Assembly (NCBI GenBank): GCA_900095095.1
Contig: FMBT01000148.1
Location: forward strand, 52,313-116,312
DNA length: 64,000 nt
Direction of reading: 5' to 3'
Source of the DNA: Fragilariopsis cylindrus CCMP1102
Lineage: Eukaryota > Bacillariophyta > Bacillariophyceae > Bacillariales > Bacillariaceae
Below are positions 55,081 through 64,000 of the stretch, one piece after another (the stretch's first letter is position 1; each line of letters begins with the position of its first letter). Both the position numbers and the translations under genes were made by a program. The notes below the pieces were generated by a model, which worked only from the letters and a program-made list of their open reading frames with translations, did not search any database and was not told where the DNA came from.

Positions 55081-55305
55081 ATGGTAGTATGGACAAACAA
55101 GAAGAGAAAAGCCTTCCCTCTTAGTCAGGTAGCTGGAACTTTGTCTCTTCGTATTCAGCAGTTGAACGTTTCCTGCGAGACCAAAACTAAGGACAATGTG
55201 TTCGTTAGAGTCGAAGTTGCCGTCCGATTCACGGACAATACGAGTGCCTGCTGTGGCTGTGTGGACGGCAGGGTCCCTTCGGCTGCCCCCTTGTGGCTGC
55301 CGTGA
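55081..55305 (+). pseudogene. Fragment of an HIR / band-7 (SPFH, prohibitin-like) gene
   Basis: The frame contains [20 protein letters not shown] followed by [15 protein letters not shown], close to the conserved start of plant and algal hypersensitive-induced-reaction (HIR) proteins, whose SPFH domain scaffolds membrane microdomains. On both sides the similarity stops: the usual N-terminal block with the myristoylation site is absent, and after VAVRF the frame runs into [18 protein letters not shown] and a stop at 55305. So only about 45 residues remain. The preceding TTAGTCAG could be an old splice acceptor. It lies in the same GC-richer patch as the LRR gene. Most likely a duplicated, truncated exon. 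Confidence 0.65.
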
Positions 55306-55365
55306 GCTCCACCTGTCCAATTTATTATACAGTACAATCTCACTTTAAGCTTTTGACATATTATT

Positions 55366-56244
55366 TCACTCGCTTCGACACGCTTTGAAGATCTGTCTGA
55401 ATGTTTTCGTGGTGTCGAGGGTGATGAGCGTCGGGCAACCCGCAAGGGCTTTGATCGACTCATCTGTCAACTTCCGGCAGCCAAAAATTCGCAGCGCGCT
55501 GAGCTGAGGGAGCGTGGCTACGGCTGTGACGGCCTCATCAGTAAGCTTTTCGCAGTTTCGGATGTTGAGCGAGGTGAGAGATGGGCAGCCAGCAACGATG
55601 GCCTTGATTGATTCGTCGGTAAGGTTCTTGCACCGTGAGACATCGAGCGAGGTTAAAGTGCTGCAGCCGCTCCCAATGGCCTTTATCGACTTATCAGTGA
55701 GGAATTTGCAGTCTGCGGCATTGAGCGAGGTGAGAGATGGGCAGTTGGTCCCAACGGCCTTTATCGATTCATCTGTGAGAAGTTTCCCACAGTACGCGAC
55801 GTTGAGCGATCGAAGCGAGCACGAGGCTATAGCTTTGATAGCCTCGTCAGTAAGATTCCTGCAGCCTGAGACATTGACCGAGGTGAGCATGCAGCCTGTA
55901 TTGGCTATGGTCTGCAAAGCCTCATCGGTTAGATTCCCGCAACCCGAGACATCAAGCGAGGTTAGCAAGGAGTAGTCGACTATACCAGCGTTGATCGACT
56001 CATCAGTGAGTTTCGAGCAGCCAGCGACACTGAGTGAAGTTAGTGATGTATATCCCGAAAGGATGGCCTTGAACGACTCGTCGGTGAGTAAAGGGCTGTC
56101 TGAGACATCGAGCAAGGCGGTGGCGGTTGTGATACCCTTCGATCTCTCACCCTCTGCACTACTCGACAACGCCATCCGAACGCTTCCAACAAAGCCAGCG
56201 ACGGGTCGGGCCACAGCTAAGATCAAGAGACGGCTCAGCTGCAT
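55366..56244 (-). CDS. Leucine-rich repeat protein (cysteine-containing LRR type) with organelle leader
   Basis: ATG at 56242-56244 gives MQLSRLLILAVARPVAGFVG, a signal peptide with an A-G-F junction, so plastid targeting is possible. After a short linker about nine LRR units of 23-26 residues follow, each with LTSLxVxxCxxLTDESIKAI: LTSLSVAGCSKLTDESINAG, LTSLDVSGCGNLTDEALQTI, LTSVNVSGCRNLTDEAIKAI, LTSLNAADCKFLTDKSIKAI, LTSLDVSRCKNLTDESIKAI, LTSLNIRNCEKLTDEAVTAV and others. These are LRR-CC units like those of F-box/LRR and AMN1 proteins, but no F-box is seen. The DNA repeats are very similar and visibly GC-richer than the surroundings, which fits recent expansion or arrival from another locus. 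No frameshift, no intron. Probably a protein-binding scaffold. Confidence 0.85.
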   Translation of the reverse strand: MQLSRLLILAVARPVAGFVGSVRMALSSSAEGERSKGITTATALLDVSDSPLLTDESFKAILSGYTSLTSLSVAGCSKLTDESINAGIVDYSLLTSLDVSGCGNLTDEALQTIANTGCMLTSVNVSGCRNLTDEAIKAIASCSLRSLNVAYCGKLLTDESIKAVGTNCPSLTSLNAADCKFLTDKSIKAIGSGCSTLTSLDVSRCKNLTDESIKAIVAGCPSLTSLNIRNCEKLTDEAVTAVATLPQLSALRIFGCRKLTDESIKALAGCPTLITLDTTKTFRQIFKACRSE

Positions 56245-56934
56245 CAAATGCGATCGGAAACCTAGCTTCCAGGAGAGGGGGGTTTATTAAGTAGAACAAA
56301 ATACTGCTGTAGAATGATAATGTGATGCAGTTTTTATAAAGTGTATAATTAACGGCGCTTACCATTTCTTTTTCGCATCAGAACATTGATGAATCATTGA
56401 TCCAGAGTTTTGAGAACACCGCAGCGTTTGCAGGCGCTAATAGGGTTTGAAACTTCAATATATCCATGTCTCAATATTTTTGAAACTTTTCCCTTTTTTT
56501 GAATTTTAGAGAGAAAAAAAGTGAAATTTCATTTGAGAAGGAAAGTTTCAGTCAACCACACCTCTCGTGAAACTTCATAGAGGTGTTTATGTTTTTATTG
56601 ACATTTTTTCTTCTAGAATGACAATACGCAATGATACAGAATGAATACATAAAAACCATGATATAAATAATGAATTTCAAGTCTGATATTTTCTGTTTCG
56701 ATAGTTAAGACTCAACTAGTTGCATGTATTAGATATACGGCTGGCTAGATAGGCAACATCTACTTGAAGTTGGTAATTTAGAATAAAAAAGCACATATGA
56801 ACATACTGCTTGTATTATCTTCCGTTGGTTTTGTGCTGCTCCTATCTCATCTAGCTAGGCATCTGTGATGGACTGTTCTGTAGAAGTTTAATTGACGTCA
56901 CATAATACCATAAGTTCTAAACAATATATCAAGA
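56245..56934. other. AT-rich gap between two minus-strand genes
   Basis: Composition returns to the AT-rich background at about 56290. No gene supported. Confidence 0.55.
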
Positions 56935-58474
56935 TTAATAACCTTCAATCGCCGCAACACAGTCACCAACAGTGGCCGCTCCCGACGCCAACCGTTCTGT
57001 GATTTCAGTCACTACCGTGTTCTGGCGCCGTAGTAATAGATCTGCTTCCGCTAAGGCCCATTTTAACATGGCTTCTTTTTCTTCGGGCCCTTCTTCAAGC
57101 CACCACAAATCTTCTTTGTTAATCAAAGTAGACTTTTCAAGTCTAGATAGGAAACCATCTGCCTCGCGAGGATCAGATTGGACCAACTGAGGGTGTTTCA
57201 CACTCTCCATAGCCACTGGCGCCATCAACCAAACTAGCATTTTCATCATACCATTATTTGTCAGCAGGGGATCTAAATCGTTGTCAGCTTGTGAAGACTC
57301 TGCTACCATAACTGCTGCCTCTAAAGCATTGGGTTTAAAGGAATAGCATGGTAGACCTAGTGTGTAGGCAACAAAAAATGCTGCCGCTTCGCATTCACAT
57401 TCTCTTTCCGTATCAACTTGTATTAGTCTATTGAAACCCTTAACAACAGTACCAGTGAGACTCCCTGATCCCAATCCTAGAGGTAATTCTTTTGGTAATT
57501 TATCTCCAACCTGATCTTTTGCAAACGTCTTGGTGCCTAATTTGATCAGATCATAAAAATTGTCTACAACACCGACGCCAACAATAAGTATCGAAACTAG
57601 AGTCGTAAATGGTGTGATCTCATCAATATTAAGGACTCCGACGGTCCAGCAAAAAACCAAAACAGAGGAAACAGCAAGTGCACTAGTGATTTCGGTTCCT
57701 CTTTCATCGGTAGGTATGTCGGGCAAGATAGCTAAACGTTCTCCTCGGGTTTTTGTTGTCCCATCGGGCACTGAACTCTAGTATTGATAGTAGTTGGTAG
57801 TGGAGTGATATCACGTTGTAAATTCCATACTGAGAAATACTGCCATTTTTGCCGATAAGCTTACCACCTTTGCCATTGTTTTGGAATCTTTTGCAGCAGC
57901 TGCTGCCTATAAATACAATTCAACAATATGGATCAGTCGTGTTAGATTGTGACCAGAATATACGATAAAAATTGTTCCTGCCGAAGAGCAAAATGTGGGC
58001 TATGAGCAAAGCATTGGAAGCTTTATAATAGTTATAATACGAAGTACTTACGTCGACTAAAGCCATCAAAGAACGACTTCCAGCAGATACCTTTCGCAAG
58101 TTCATTTCCTCCAAAAGACTTATCGAATCTTGAAGAGCGACGATAACTTCATCACCCGAAAGAGATGGCTGGTCCAATATTTTCGCACATAGTCCCGTCA
58201 ACACAGCATCGTATTGGTCACTCTCGTCTAGTGCAGAAAATGCGGAAGCTAATTGTGATTGCAACGAATTACCCATCGCCATTAGTCCTTTGCCATTGCC
58301 ATTGTCGTCTTCGTTGGTCGTCGCAAGCAATTTCACGGTGGAACTGAATGGTGTAGACACAGGGATAAGAAAGGCATGACTTTGATTGATGATAGTCGTC
58401 ATAATTATCATCGTCATGTGGAAGACCAAAGTTGTCGTATTCGTTGATGATCTCATCATTATGACGTTTTCCAT
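56935..58474 (-). CDS. Predicted plastid membrane protein of unknown function, three exons
   Basis: Exon 1 is 58052-58474, exon 2 is 57865-57906 (only 14 codons, AAAAAKDSKTMAKV), exon 3 is 56935-57777. Introns are 57907-58051 and 57778-57864 with GTAAGT, GTAAGC and TAG borders, all phase 0; total 435 residues. The start has a signal peptide (LVFHMTMIIMTTIINQ) and SHAFLIPVSTPFSS, a clean SHAF junction, so plastid import is expected. Exon 1 continues with an acidic helical region (LQSQLASAFSALDESDQYDA, DEVIVALQDSISLLEEMNLR). Exon 3 has ERLAILPDIPTDERGTEITS, two membrane helices (ALAVSSVLVFCWTVGVLN and FTTLVSILIVGVGVVDNFY) and a soluble helical end (WLEEGPEEKEAMLKWALAEA). I have the impression of a family conserved in photosynthetic eukaryotes but cannot name it. 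No frameshift. Confidence 0.75.
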
Positions 58475-58642
58475 TCAAAAGATACCCTTTGAAAAAGAAG
58501 CTGAATGGTATGTTGGGAATTGATTCGAGATGATTTCACTGTTGCCTTCTATTCGGCTACAAGTTCTTCCAATGTATTCGAACTCAACCAGAACTGATTA
58601 TTTCTCTCGTGCTTATTCCGTACAATTCAATACACTACAATA

Positions 58643-58926
58643 ATGGAGATGATACTACTTCAAGTAGCATTTTTCATTTATTTATGTGCTTTTTGTTTTA
58701 TAATTTCATCGGTTCCAAATGTTCAAATTCAAATTATATCTTAAGGAAGGTTCGGGGGAATAATCTCGATGGGGGGTTGACTGCCCCTTTTCTTCACAAA
58801 AATTTAAAAACTAAACTGGCTCCTGAGAAATCCAAGCTCTTGACTCTAGACAAGACAAAGAGTATTGATAGAAAAGGTGACAGTCATATCGTGTTAGGAG
58901 AATGTGTCACATCAAAGCTTTTGTAG
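58643..58926 (+). CDS. Possible small secreted protein, one frameshift
   Basis: ATG 58643 reads MEMILLQVAFFIYLCAFCFI, a good signal peptide, then VPNVQIQIIS. One missing base near 58742 passes into LRKVRGNNLDGGLTAPFLHK and KTKSIDRKGDSHIVLGECVT, ending at 58926. About 95 residues, basic. No family. The single-base step matches the pattern seen in neighbouring genes. Confidence 0.4.
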
Positions 58927-59084
58927 CTTCATTGTGCTAGAAGTTTCTTCTTATCGTTTGTTTGCTAACAAGAAGAAGCTTGGAGGTGGTAGAATAGAAC
59001 TTCCTTGAGGAGTTGAAATACTACGAATCTGAATACAATGTAATATGATGGACTAGTTTGCTTAACATGTTTACTGAATGCAAT

Positions 59085-60135
59085 CTATTTCCTTTTACCT
59101 ATATCTTTCCAAGTTTTAGGATCGTATAAATCTTTTCCCTCTTCCCATGCTTTAAGTCGTAATGGTCCAGTTTTGGCCAATATTTTTTGAAAAATACCTG
59201 GCAAGAATTGATTAATGTAGAGTCCAGATAGATCGGTTGCTCGGCTATCCAGCTTTCACCATTCCCTTGCATAAGGCTACTATGTAGAGTCTCACGCATC
59301 TATCTAATGGCATTTTCATCTTCCGAGTCCTTACTGCTTGTTTGTCTTCGTTGGGACTATCCCCTGTGTGGTCACTTCCTCCAACATAATTGCTGTGGAA
59401 GGATGTGTCGACCGTTCCGGGACAAATAAGGCTTATGTCTAACCACGTTTTCTCGGTTCTCAGTGTATTGAAATATCCATGCAAGGCATGCTTCGATGCA
59501 GCATAGGACGAAGAAAGAGGTAAACCAATGAGTGCACCAACAGACGATGTTACTACTAGTTGTTGTCGTCGTCGTCGTCCCTTTTTTTCCTTATTCAAAA
59601 TACCTTTTTCGAGCAGTATTTGAGAAATTGCAATTGGTGACAATGCATTTACTTGGAAAATTTCGGATGTTGCCGACGAAGACGTTGTTTCCGCAGGTTG
59701 GAGTTGTCCACGACCTGCATTCAATACTACACAATCAAGATTATCGTCCCCCAATATCTTCTCCAAGGAAAATATTGCTTTGTGAAATTCATCGTTTGTT
59801 GCGGTCATGTCGAAAGGAAGGATTGAAATAATCGATGCCGACGATTCAGAGCATGAATCCGCGACTATTTGGAGACGTTCAGGTGATCGCCCTGTCAGTA
59901 TTAAGTTTTTTGCACCATATTTAGAAGCACGAAGAGCTAGCTCTTTGCCAATTCCACTGGAAGCTCCCGTGATCCATATTGATTTTCCCTGGAAATATTT
60001 CCTTAATGTGTCATCGTTCACGAAAAATTTGTCGTATAAATAAAGAGATGGGTTGGCGTCAAATGATGCTGCGAAAGCTAACGCAAAAGCAGCGGTCCCT
60101 ACAGCTATCGCATTTCGAACAAACGGTGCAATCAT
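59085..60135 (-). CDS. Short-chain dehydrogenase/reductase, DHRS7-like, two frameshifts near the 3' end
   Basis: A classical SDR with an N-terminal hydrophobic anchor (residues 1-25, AIAVGTAAFALAFAAS). The Rossmann motif is IWITGASSGIGKEL (TG at 56-57); the NADP-type LTGRS follows, NAG at 139-141, and the catalytic set is Ser197/198, Tyr211 and Lys215 in YAASKHALHG. After the substrate loop (CPGTVDTSFHSNYVGG) the frame changes near 59290 (RCVRL then LHSSLMQGNGESWIAEQPIY) and again near 59225 (LYINQFLPGIFQKILAKTGP) to end at 59085 with KDLYDPKTWKDIGKRK. Each step fits one missing base. Total length about 345 residues, as for membrane-anchored DHRS7-type enzymes. Substrate unknown, perhaps a retinoid, steroid or lipid ketone. 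Upstream lies the TTAA-flanked element. Confidence 0.88.
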
Positions 60136-60412
60136 AGTATATTTCGTATTTGTGCGTTAACCTCCTCTACTCTCTATTGGGTGCGAACTGTCTTCTCTCG
60201 CAAAAGTCGGGTTCTGGTGCTTCCTTTTTTAGAAAAGTGATTGCGTAGCAGTATGAAGTACCGGTATGTGATGGATTGCTTTGGTGTGGTTGATGCGTTT
60301 GTTATTAAAGTATACAATTGTAATCTAAAAAAAAGATACAGCAAACCTGACGTCCGTCCGCCAACCTATCAAATATCTTTACTAAAATAAATCTAACAGC
60401 AGCTGAGTTAGC

Positions 60413-61021
60413 TTAAGGTGGTATCATCAAGATCAGCGCGAATTTTCGACCCTATTAGCGCGATAACGTAAATAGCGCGCTTCACTCAAAATAATCAAAG
60501 ATTGGCATTTTTGCGCGTTGTTTTCTGTACTTCCTCCGTGCGCGTTTATCGGTGCACGGAGGAAGTACACAGCGCAGTGTGTAGTTTAGCACACAAAAAT
60601 TAAAAATCAGTACAAGAAATTATTTTTTGGTCCGCTCTTTCGTACACTCATACAAGCACCCCTAAGCATCCATTTATATGGGGAATGATAGAATCGATAG
60701 ATCTTTTATGTAGATTATTCTATGCCCTACTTTGGGGTGCTAGGTACGAAATTGATGTAGATAAACACTTTTGAACTATTTGGCAGAAACGGCTAAAAAC
60801 CACTTTTTGGTTTCAAAATATACAGCACCTAGTACACGCGCTGAACACCAATCAAATGGACATAGAAAGTTCTGTGAGCAGATGAAGGGCATATACAGAC
60901 GTACATATAGTGAAAATGACAGAGTAACAGGTCAACCAAAATGGACACGAATTGTCCATTTTCACCGTGCTTTTACGCGTTGTAGCGCGATTTTCGGCGC
61001 ACGCTGATGATACCACCTTAA
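60413..61021. mobile_element. TTAA-flanked terminal inverted repeat element (piggyBac-like MITE)
   Basis: TTAAGGTGGTATCATCA (60413-60429) is mirrored exactly as TGATGATACCACCTTAA (61005-61021). TTAA on both sides would be the target duplication, leaving a 601-base element with a 13-base perfect inverted repeat and a longer imperfect one rich in GCGC (AGCGCGAATTTTCG on the left, CGATTTTCGGCGCACG on the right). TTAA insertion is typical of piggyBac elements. No transposase is visible: the longest inner frame (60771-61007) has only 78 codons. It lies upstream of the SDR gene. Confidence 0.75.
60528..60567. repeat. Perfect 14-base hairpin inside the TTAA element
   Basis: TACTTCCTCCGTGC (60528-60541) and its exact complement GCACGGAGGAAGTA (60554-60567) with a 12-base loop. 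The ends CTTCCTCC/GGAGGAAG are the same as the termini of the MITE-like elements at 9615 and 37723. Confidence 0.85.
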
Positions 61022-61069
61022 AAGGCCTTTTTGTATTATTCTCTTTTTTGGTTTGTTTTAATCAAGAAG

Positions 61070-61278
61070 AACGCGAGCGAGAGAGAACTGCCGAAATCGA
61101 GAGAAGATAGAGAGTGAGATCGAAAGAGAACAAGAGTAGTGAATAGTAGCGTAGAGAGAGAGAGAGAGAGATCGTAGGAACTGCTGAGACGAAGAGAGAG
61201 AGAGAGTTTTTGGAAGATAAAAATCAATATCTATGTCCTAGTAATTACACTACTGACAGTGTAATAGCTTTAGCCATT

Positions 61279-61316
<38 letters not shown>
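61070..61316. repeat. GA-rich tract and TA microsatellite
   Basis: A purine-rich GAGA tract runs from about 61070 to 61206, and a TA dinucleotide run from 61285 to 61316. Both sit just past the 3' end of the beta-oxidation gene. Confidence 0.85.
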
Positions 61317-61323
<7 letters not shown>

Positions 61324-61343
61324 TATGTGTGCGATTCGCGAAG

Positions 61344-63648
61344 TTACAATTTAGATGAAACTTTTTTTGTTTCTTGAAAAGACCTAGGTTGAAGTATTCT
61401 TCCACAGTCAAATCCATCATGACACAACGTTTCAGCAGATCACTGGGAGCATAATAGTCAGTATGAGGGAATCTTTCGAGAATTCTTGAATCGTCGTAAA
61501 AGGTATTTGAGTCCAACTTCATGGTCCGCCCACCACATCGGACCTCCTTTATACACCGGCCAGCCATATCCATAAACATAAACTACGTCAATGTCTGACG
61601 GCTCCCTGCAATTCCTTCTTCCAAACATTTGAACCCTTCGTTGACCATCGGGAATAAAGCTCGCTCCACAATCTGCTGATCCGAACAGGAATCTGACCTC
61701 TTTTGGCATATTTGCGAATCAAGTTATCAACCTCCTTACTCGGCAACGATTTACGTCCTCTTCCAATCTTCTTGTCATAATCATACCAACCCTTACCCGA
61801 CTTTTGGCCAAGCCGCTTGAAATCTGATACGATAACATCTGCGACGTCAGGGTATCTAGCTGGTTTGTTTTTTGAAATAATGTCACCATTAGATACCCAA
61901 CCTCTTTGTTTTCGGATGTTGTAACCAATGTCTAAACCTGCCATGTCTGCCATTTGGAACGGGCCTAGAGCTATTCCAAAATTTAAGATAGCTTTGTCGA
62001 CAGATGACACCGTAGCTACTCCTTCCTCTAGTAGCAATGTAGTTTCTGCACCATATGATATTAACAATCTATTTCCGACAAATCCATCACAATTTCCTAC
62101 GACAACACCAGTCTTTCCAATACGTTTTGTAAGTTGTTGCATCACACAGGTTGTTTCTGTTGAAGTTGCTGTCCCAACCACAATTTCGACTAATTTCATA
62201 ACATGCGCAGGAGAGAAAAAATGCCAACCAGCAAAGAGTGGTCGACGAGAAATGGATACGCTTGAGGCCATTTCATCGATATCTAAAGTGGAAGTATTGC
62301 TTAAAAGAATACAACCGGCCGGGGTTATCTTATCCAATGAACTGAAAATCTTCTTCTTGATCTTCATATTTTCAATAACAGCTTCAACAACCAATGAACA
62401 AGTTGATAGATCTTCAAATCTTTGGGTAGGCTTCAAAGATTTAATCATTCTCTTGGCATTTTCTTCTGATATTCTACCTCGTTTTACGTACGATTGGATA
62501 GTACCCTTTAAAAATACAACACCTTTGTCCAACGATTCTTTATATACATCAACTAAATGCACCGTGAAGCCTGCTTGAAGAAGAACTAGACATATTCCAC
62601 TTCCCATAAGTCCGGCTCCTATCACAGCAGCAGTAACAGTTTTGAAAGATTTCTGTAACAACGGATGATTATTGTTGTAGTTATTATTTCCAAGAATTCT
62701 CTGTGCCTTACGAACAGCGAAGAAGCCATGTCGTCGTGCTATACCTTGACTTCCACGAAGTGTTTTAAAAAATTGTTCCAACTCGATTGCAGAACCTTCA
62801 TCAATTGGTAAACGACACGCTTTAACAGCTTCAAGGGCTGCCCATACACCTTCGCCACCCATTTGCATAGGTGGAAGTTTCTTAGATGCTATTTCAACAA
62901 TCATCTCTAATTCACTATCCGATTCTTTGATTCTCATCTTTCCAACACGTCGATCATCGAGTGGCATAAGTTCAGCCCACTTAGCATACCTCTTTGCACA
63001 ACCGATTAGTGAATCCTTCTCCTCCGATGATGATGATGCTGCCAAGCCAACAACGTGATCTACTAAACCGAATTTTTTCGCCTCCTTTGCTCCGATTGAT
63101 TTTGCAGTTAGAATCATTTCAAGTGCTTTTGGCACTGTGACCAATCTAGGTAATCGTTGTGTCCCACCGGCACCGGGGATGACACCTACAAGAACCTCAG
63201 GAAGACCAAAATTACCCGTCGTGTCAGAAATACGATAATGACAACTTAAAGCAACCTCCAGACCACCACCTAATGCGTTTCCTGAAATAGCTGCAACAAC
63301 TGGCTTATTACAATTTTCGATCTTTTTTACTAATTCAATCAAAGGAAAGAATGGTCTTCCGTCATTTTTATTAATACCCGCCGTCGTTGGTGGTGCTTTA
63401 CTAACTGATCCAAATTCGGTCAAATCTGCACCTGCCGAAAAATTACTTCTATTCGATGAAGATAATCCGCCATATAAAATTACACTTCCAACTGATGAAT
63501 TACTTTCTGCTTCCTCTAATGCTTCCCAAATCAATTGACGAAGCTTCAAACCGAGAGGATTTAGTGGATTATTACTACCAACAACGGAAGAAAAGTTTAC
63601 AACTAATGTTGTTTTACTACTAATGGAAGGTTTGCTGCTGATTACCAT
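61344..63648 (-). CDS. Peroxisomal enoyl-CoA hydratase / 3-hydroxyacyl-CoA dehydrogenase (multifunctional enzyme type 1), four or more frameshifts near the 3' end
   Basis: Carries out the second and third steps of fatty acid beta-oxidation. The N-terminal crotonase half has VVAAISGNALGGGLEVALSC, LPEVLVGVIPGAGGTQRLPR and GAKEAKKFGLVDHVVG. The dehydrogenase half starts with AAVIGAGLMGSGICLVLLQA (GxGxxG for NAD), then LVVEAVIENMKIKKKIFSSL, LLSNTSTLDIDEMA, GWHFFSPAHVMKLVEIV and a second HAD domain (NRLLISYGAETTLLLEEGVA). The main frame ends in unlike sequence at 61588. Reading across shifts near 61725, 61605 and 61510 gives QIVERALFPMVNEGFKCLEE, then SDIDVVYVYGYGWPVYKGGP, then RFPHTDYYAPSDLLKRC, all family-typical. 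One more A in the run of seven at 61362-61368 ends the protein in VSSKL at a stop at 61344-61346. That SKL is a canonical PTS1 peroxisome signal. Confidence 0.92.
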
Positions 63649-64000
63649 TTTTTAAATTTTTTTATCACACAAAAATCAAATCGTTCGTTGAGAAATTGTC
63701 CGGTTTTTTTTATCTTGATTGCCAACTCGTTACTCGCTGAATTCGTTGGTTTACTACTTTACGATGTTCGATTTATTCGATACTGTACGATAGATTTGGT
63801 TTGTAAGAAAGATAGGTTGTGTTATTATGTTTTGTTGTCGTCGTGATTGCTTTCTGATTTTCCGCGACGATGACGACGATGAAGATGACGATAGTTAATT
63901 CGGGGGAGGAGTCGTGCTTTTTGCTTTAAAATTACTGTGAACGTTAAAGGTTGAATCGAAGAATGATCATTACCCCCTTTAATCGCCATACATACCTCCC
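63649..64000. other. Upstream region of the beta-oxidation gene
   Basis: No gene seen. A GATGACGACGATGAAGATGA stretch near 63867 is low-complexity. Presumably the promoter of the minus-strand gene. Confidence 0.4.

Noticed and set aside
60771-61007. Open frame inside the TTAA element as a transposase remnant
   Set aside because: 78 codons, no catalytic motif, and it includes the inverted repeat itself.
1-64000. Programmed frameshifting of the Euplotes type as the reason for the frame changes
   Set aside because: That mechanism skips a base at a stop codon, the opposite direction from most changes here, and no common slippery site is seen.

Overview
This is a nuclear fragment from a photosynthetic stramenopile, most likely a diatom. 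The reasons: an AT-rich background, short GT-AG introns (about 70 to 240 bases), eukaryotic genes on both strands (RPL11, TSG101/Vps23, p24 cargo receptor, HIG1, twin CX9C, RING, BTB), and several proteins that begin with a signal peptide ending in an A-F type junction (ASAF, SHAF, TDAF, TTAF). That junction is the bipartite plastid-targeting signal of algae with red-derived complex plastids. A nucleus-encoded SufD carrying such a leader fits the same picture.

Layout. 1-9.2 kb: 3' end of pyruvate kinase, plastid SufD, a twin CX9C protein, an unknown protein and a repeat-rich disordered protein. 9.2-15.6 kb: a small inverted-repeat transposon relic, a protein with acidic tryptophan motifs, then a divergent secretory/endosomal pair (p24 and TSG101). 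16.4-20.4 kb: a very large glycosyltransferase-like gene that appears to join two fucosyltransferase-like domains to a GT15 mannosyltransferase-like domain. 20.7-32 kb: plastid membrane protein, tRNA-Leu, a helical unknown protein, RPL11, a type I membrane protein and a PPR protein with a plastid leader. 32.7-44.7 kb: a NYN nuclease with SAP and winged-helix domains, disordered proteins, a second copy of the transposon relic, a plastid Fe(II)/2OG dioxygenase and a secreted beta-helix protein. 45-54.5 kb: HIG1, a RING ligase, a coiled-coil protein, tRNA-Pro, a Gln/Asn/His-rich protein and a SUMO-like/BTB fusion. 55-64 kb: a visibly GC-richer patch with an HIR/band-7 fragment and an LRR protein, then a plastid membrane protein, a short-chain dehydrogenase, a TTAA-flanked inverted-repeat element and a peroxisomal enoyl-CoA hydratase/3-hydroxyacyl-CoA dehydrogenase.

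Reading caution. Many genes change reading frame inside conserved domains. In almost every case one missing base repairs the frame, often in a run of A, T, C or G. Several plainly essential genes are affected (pyruvate kinase, HIG1, the beta-oxidation enzyme). I read most of these as single-base deletions in a long-read assembly, not as pseudogenes, so such genes are listed as one CDS each, from first start to last stop, with the shifts described. Exon borders and shift points were read by eye. No homology search was possible.
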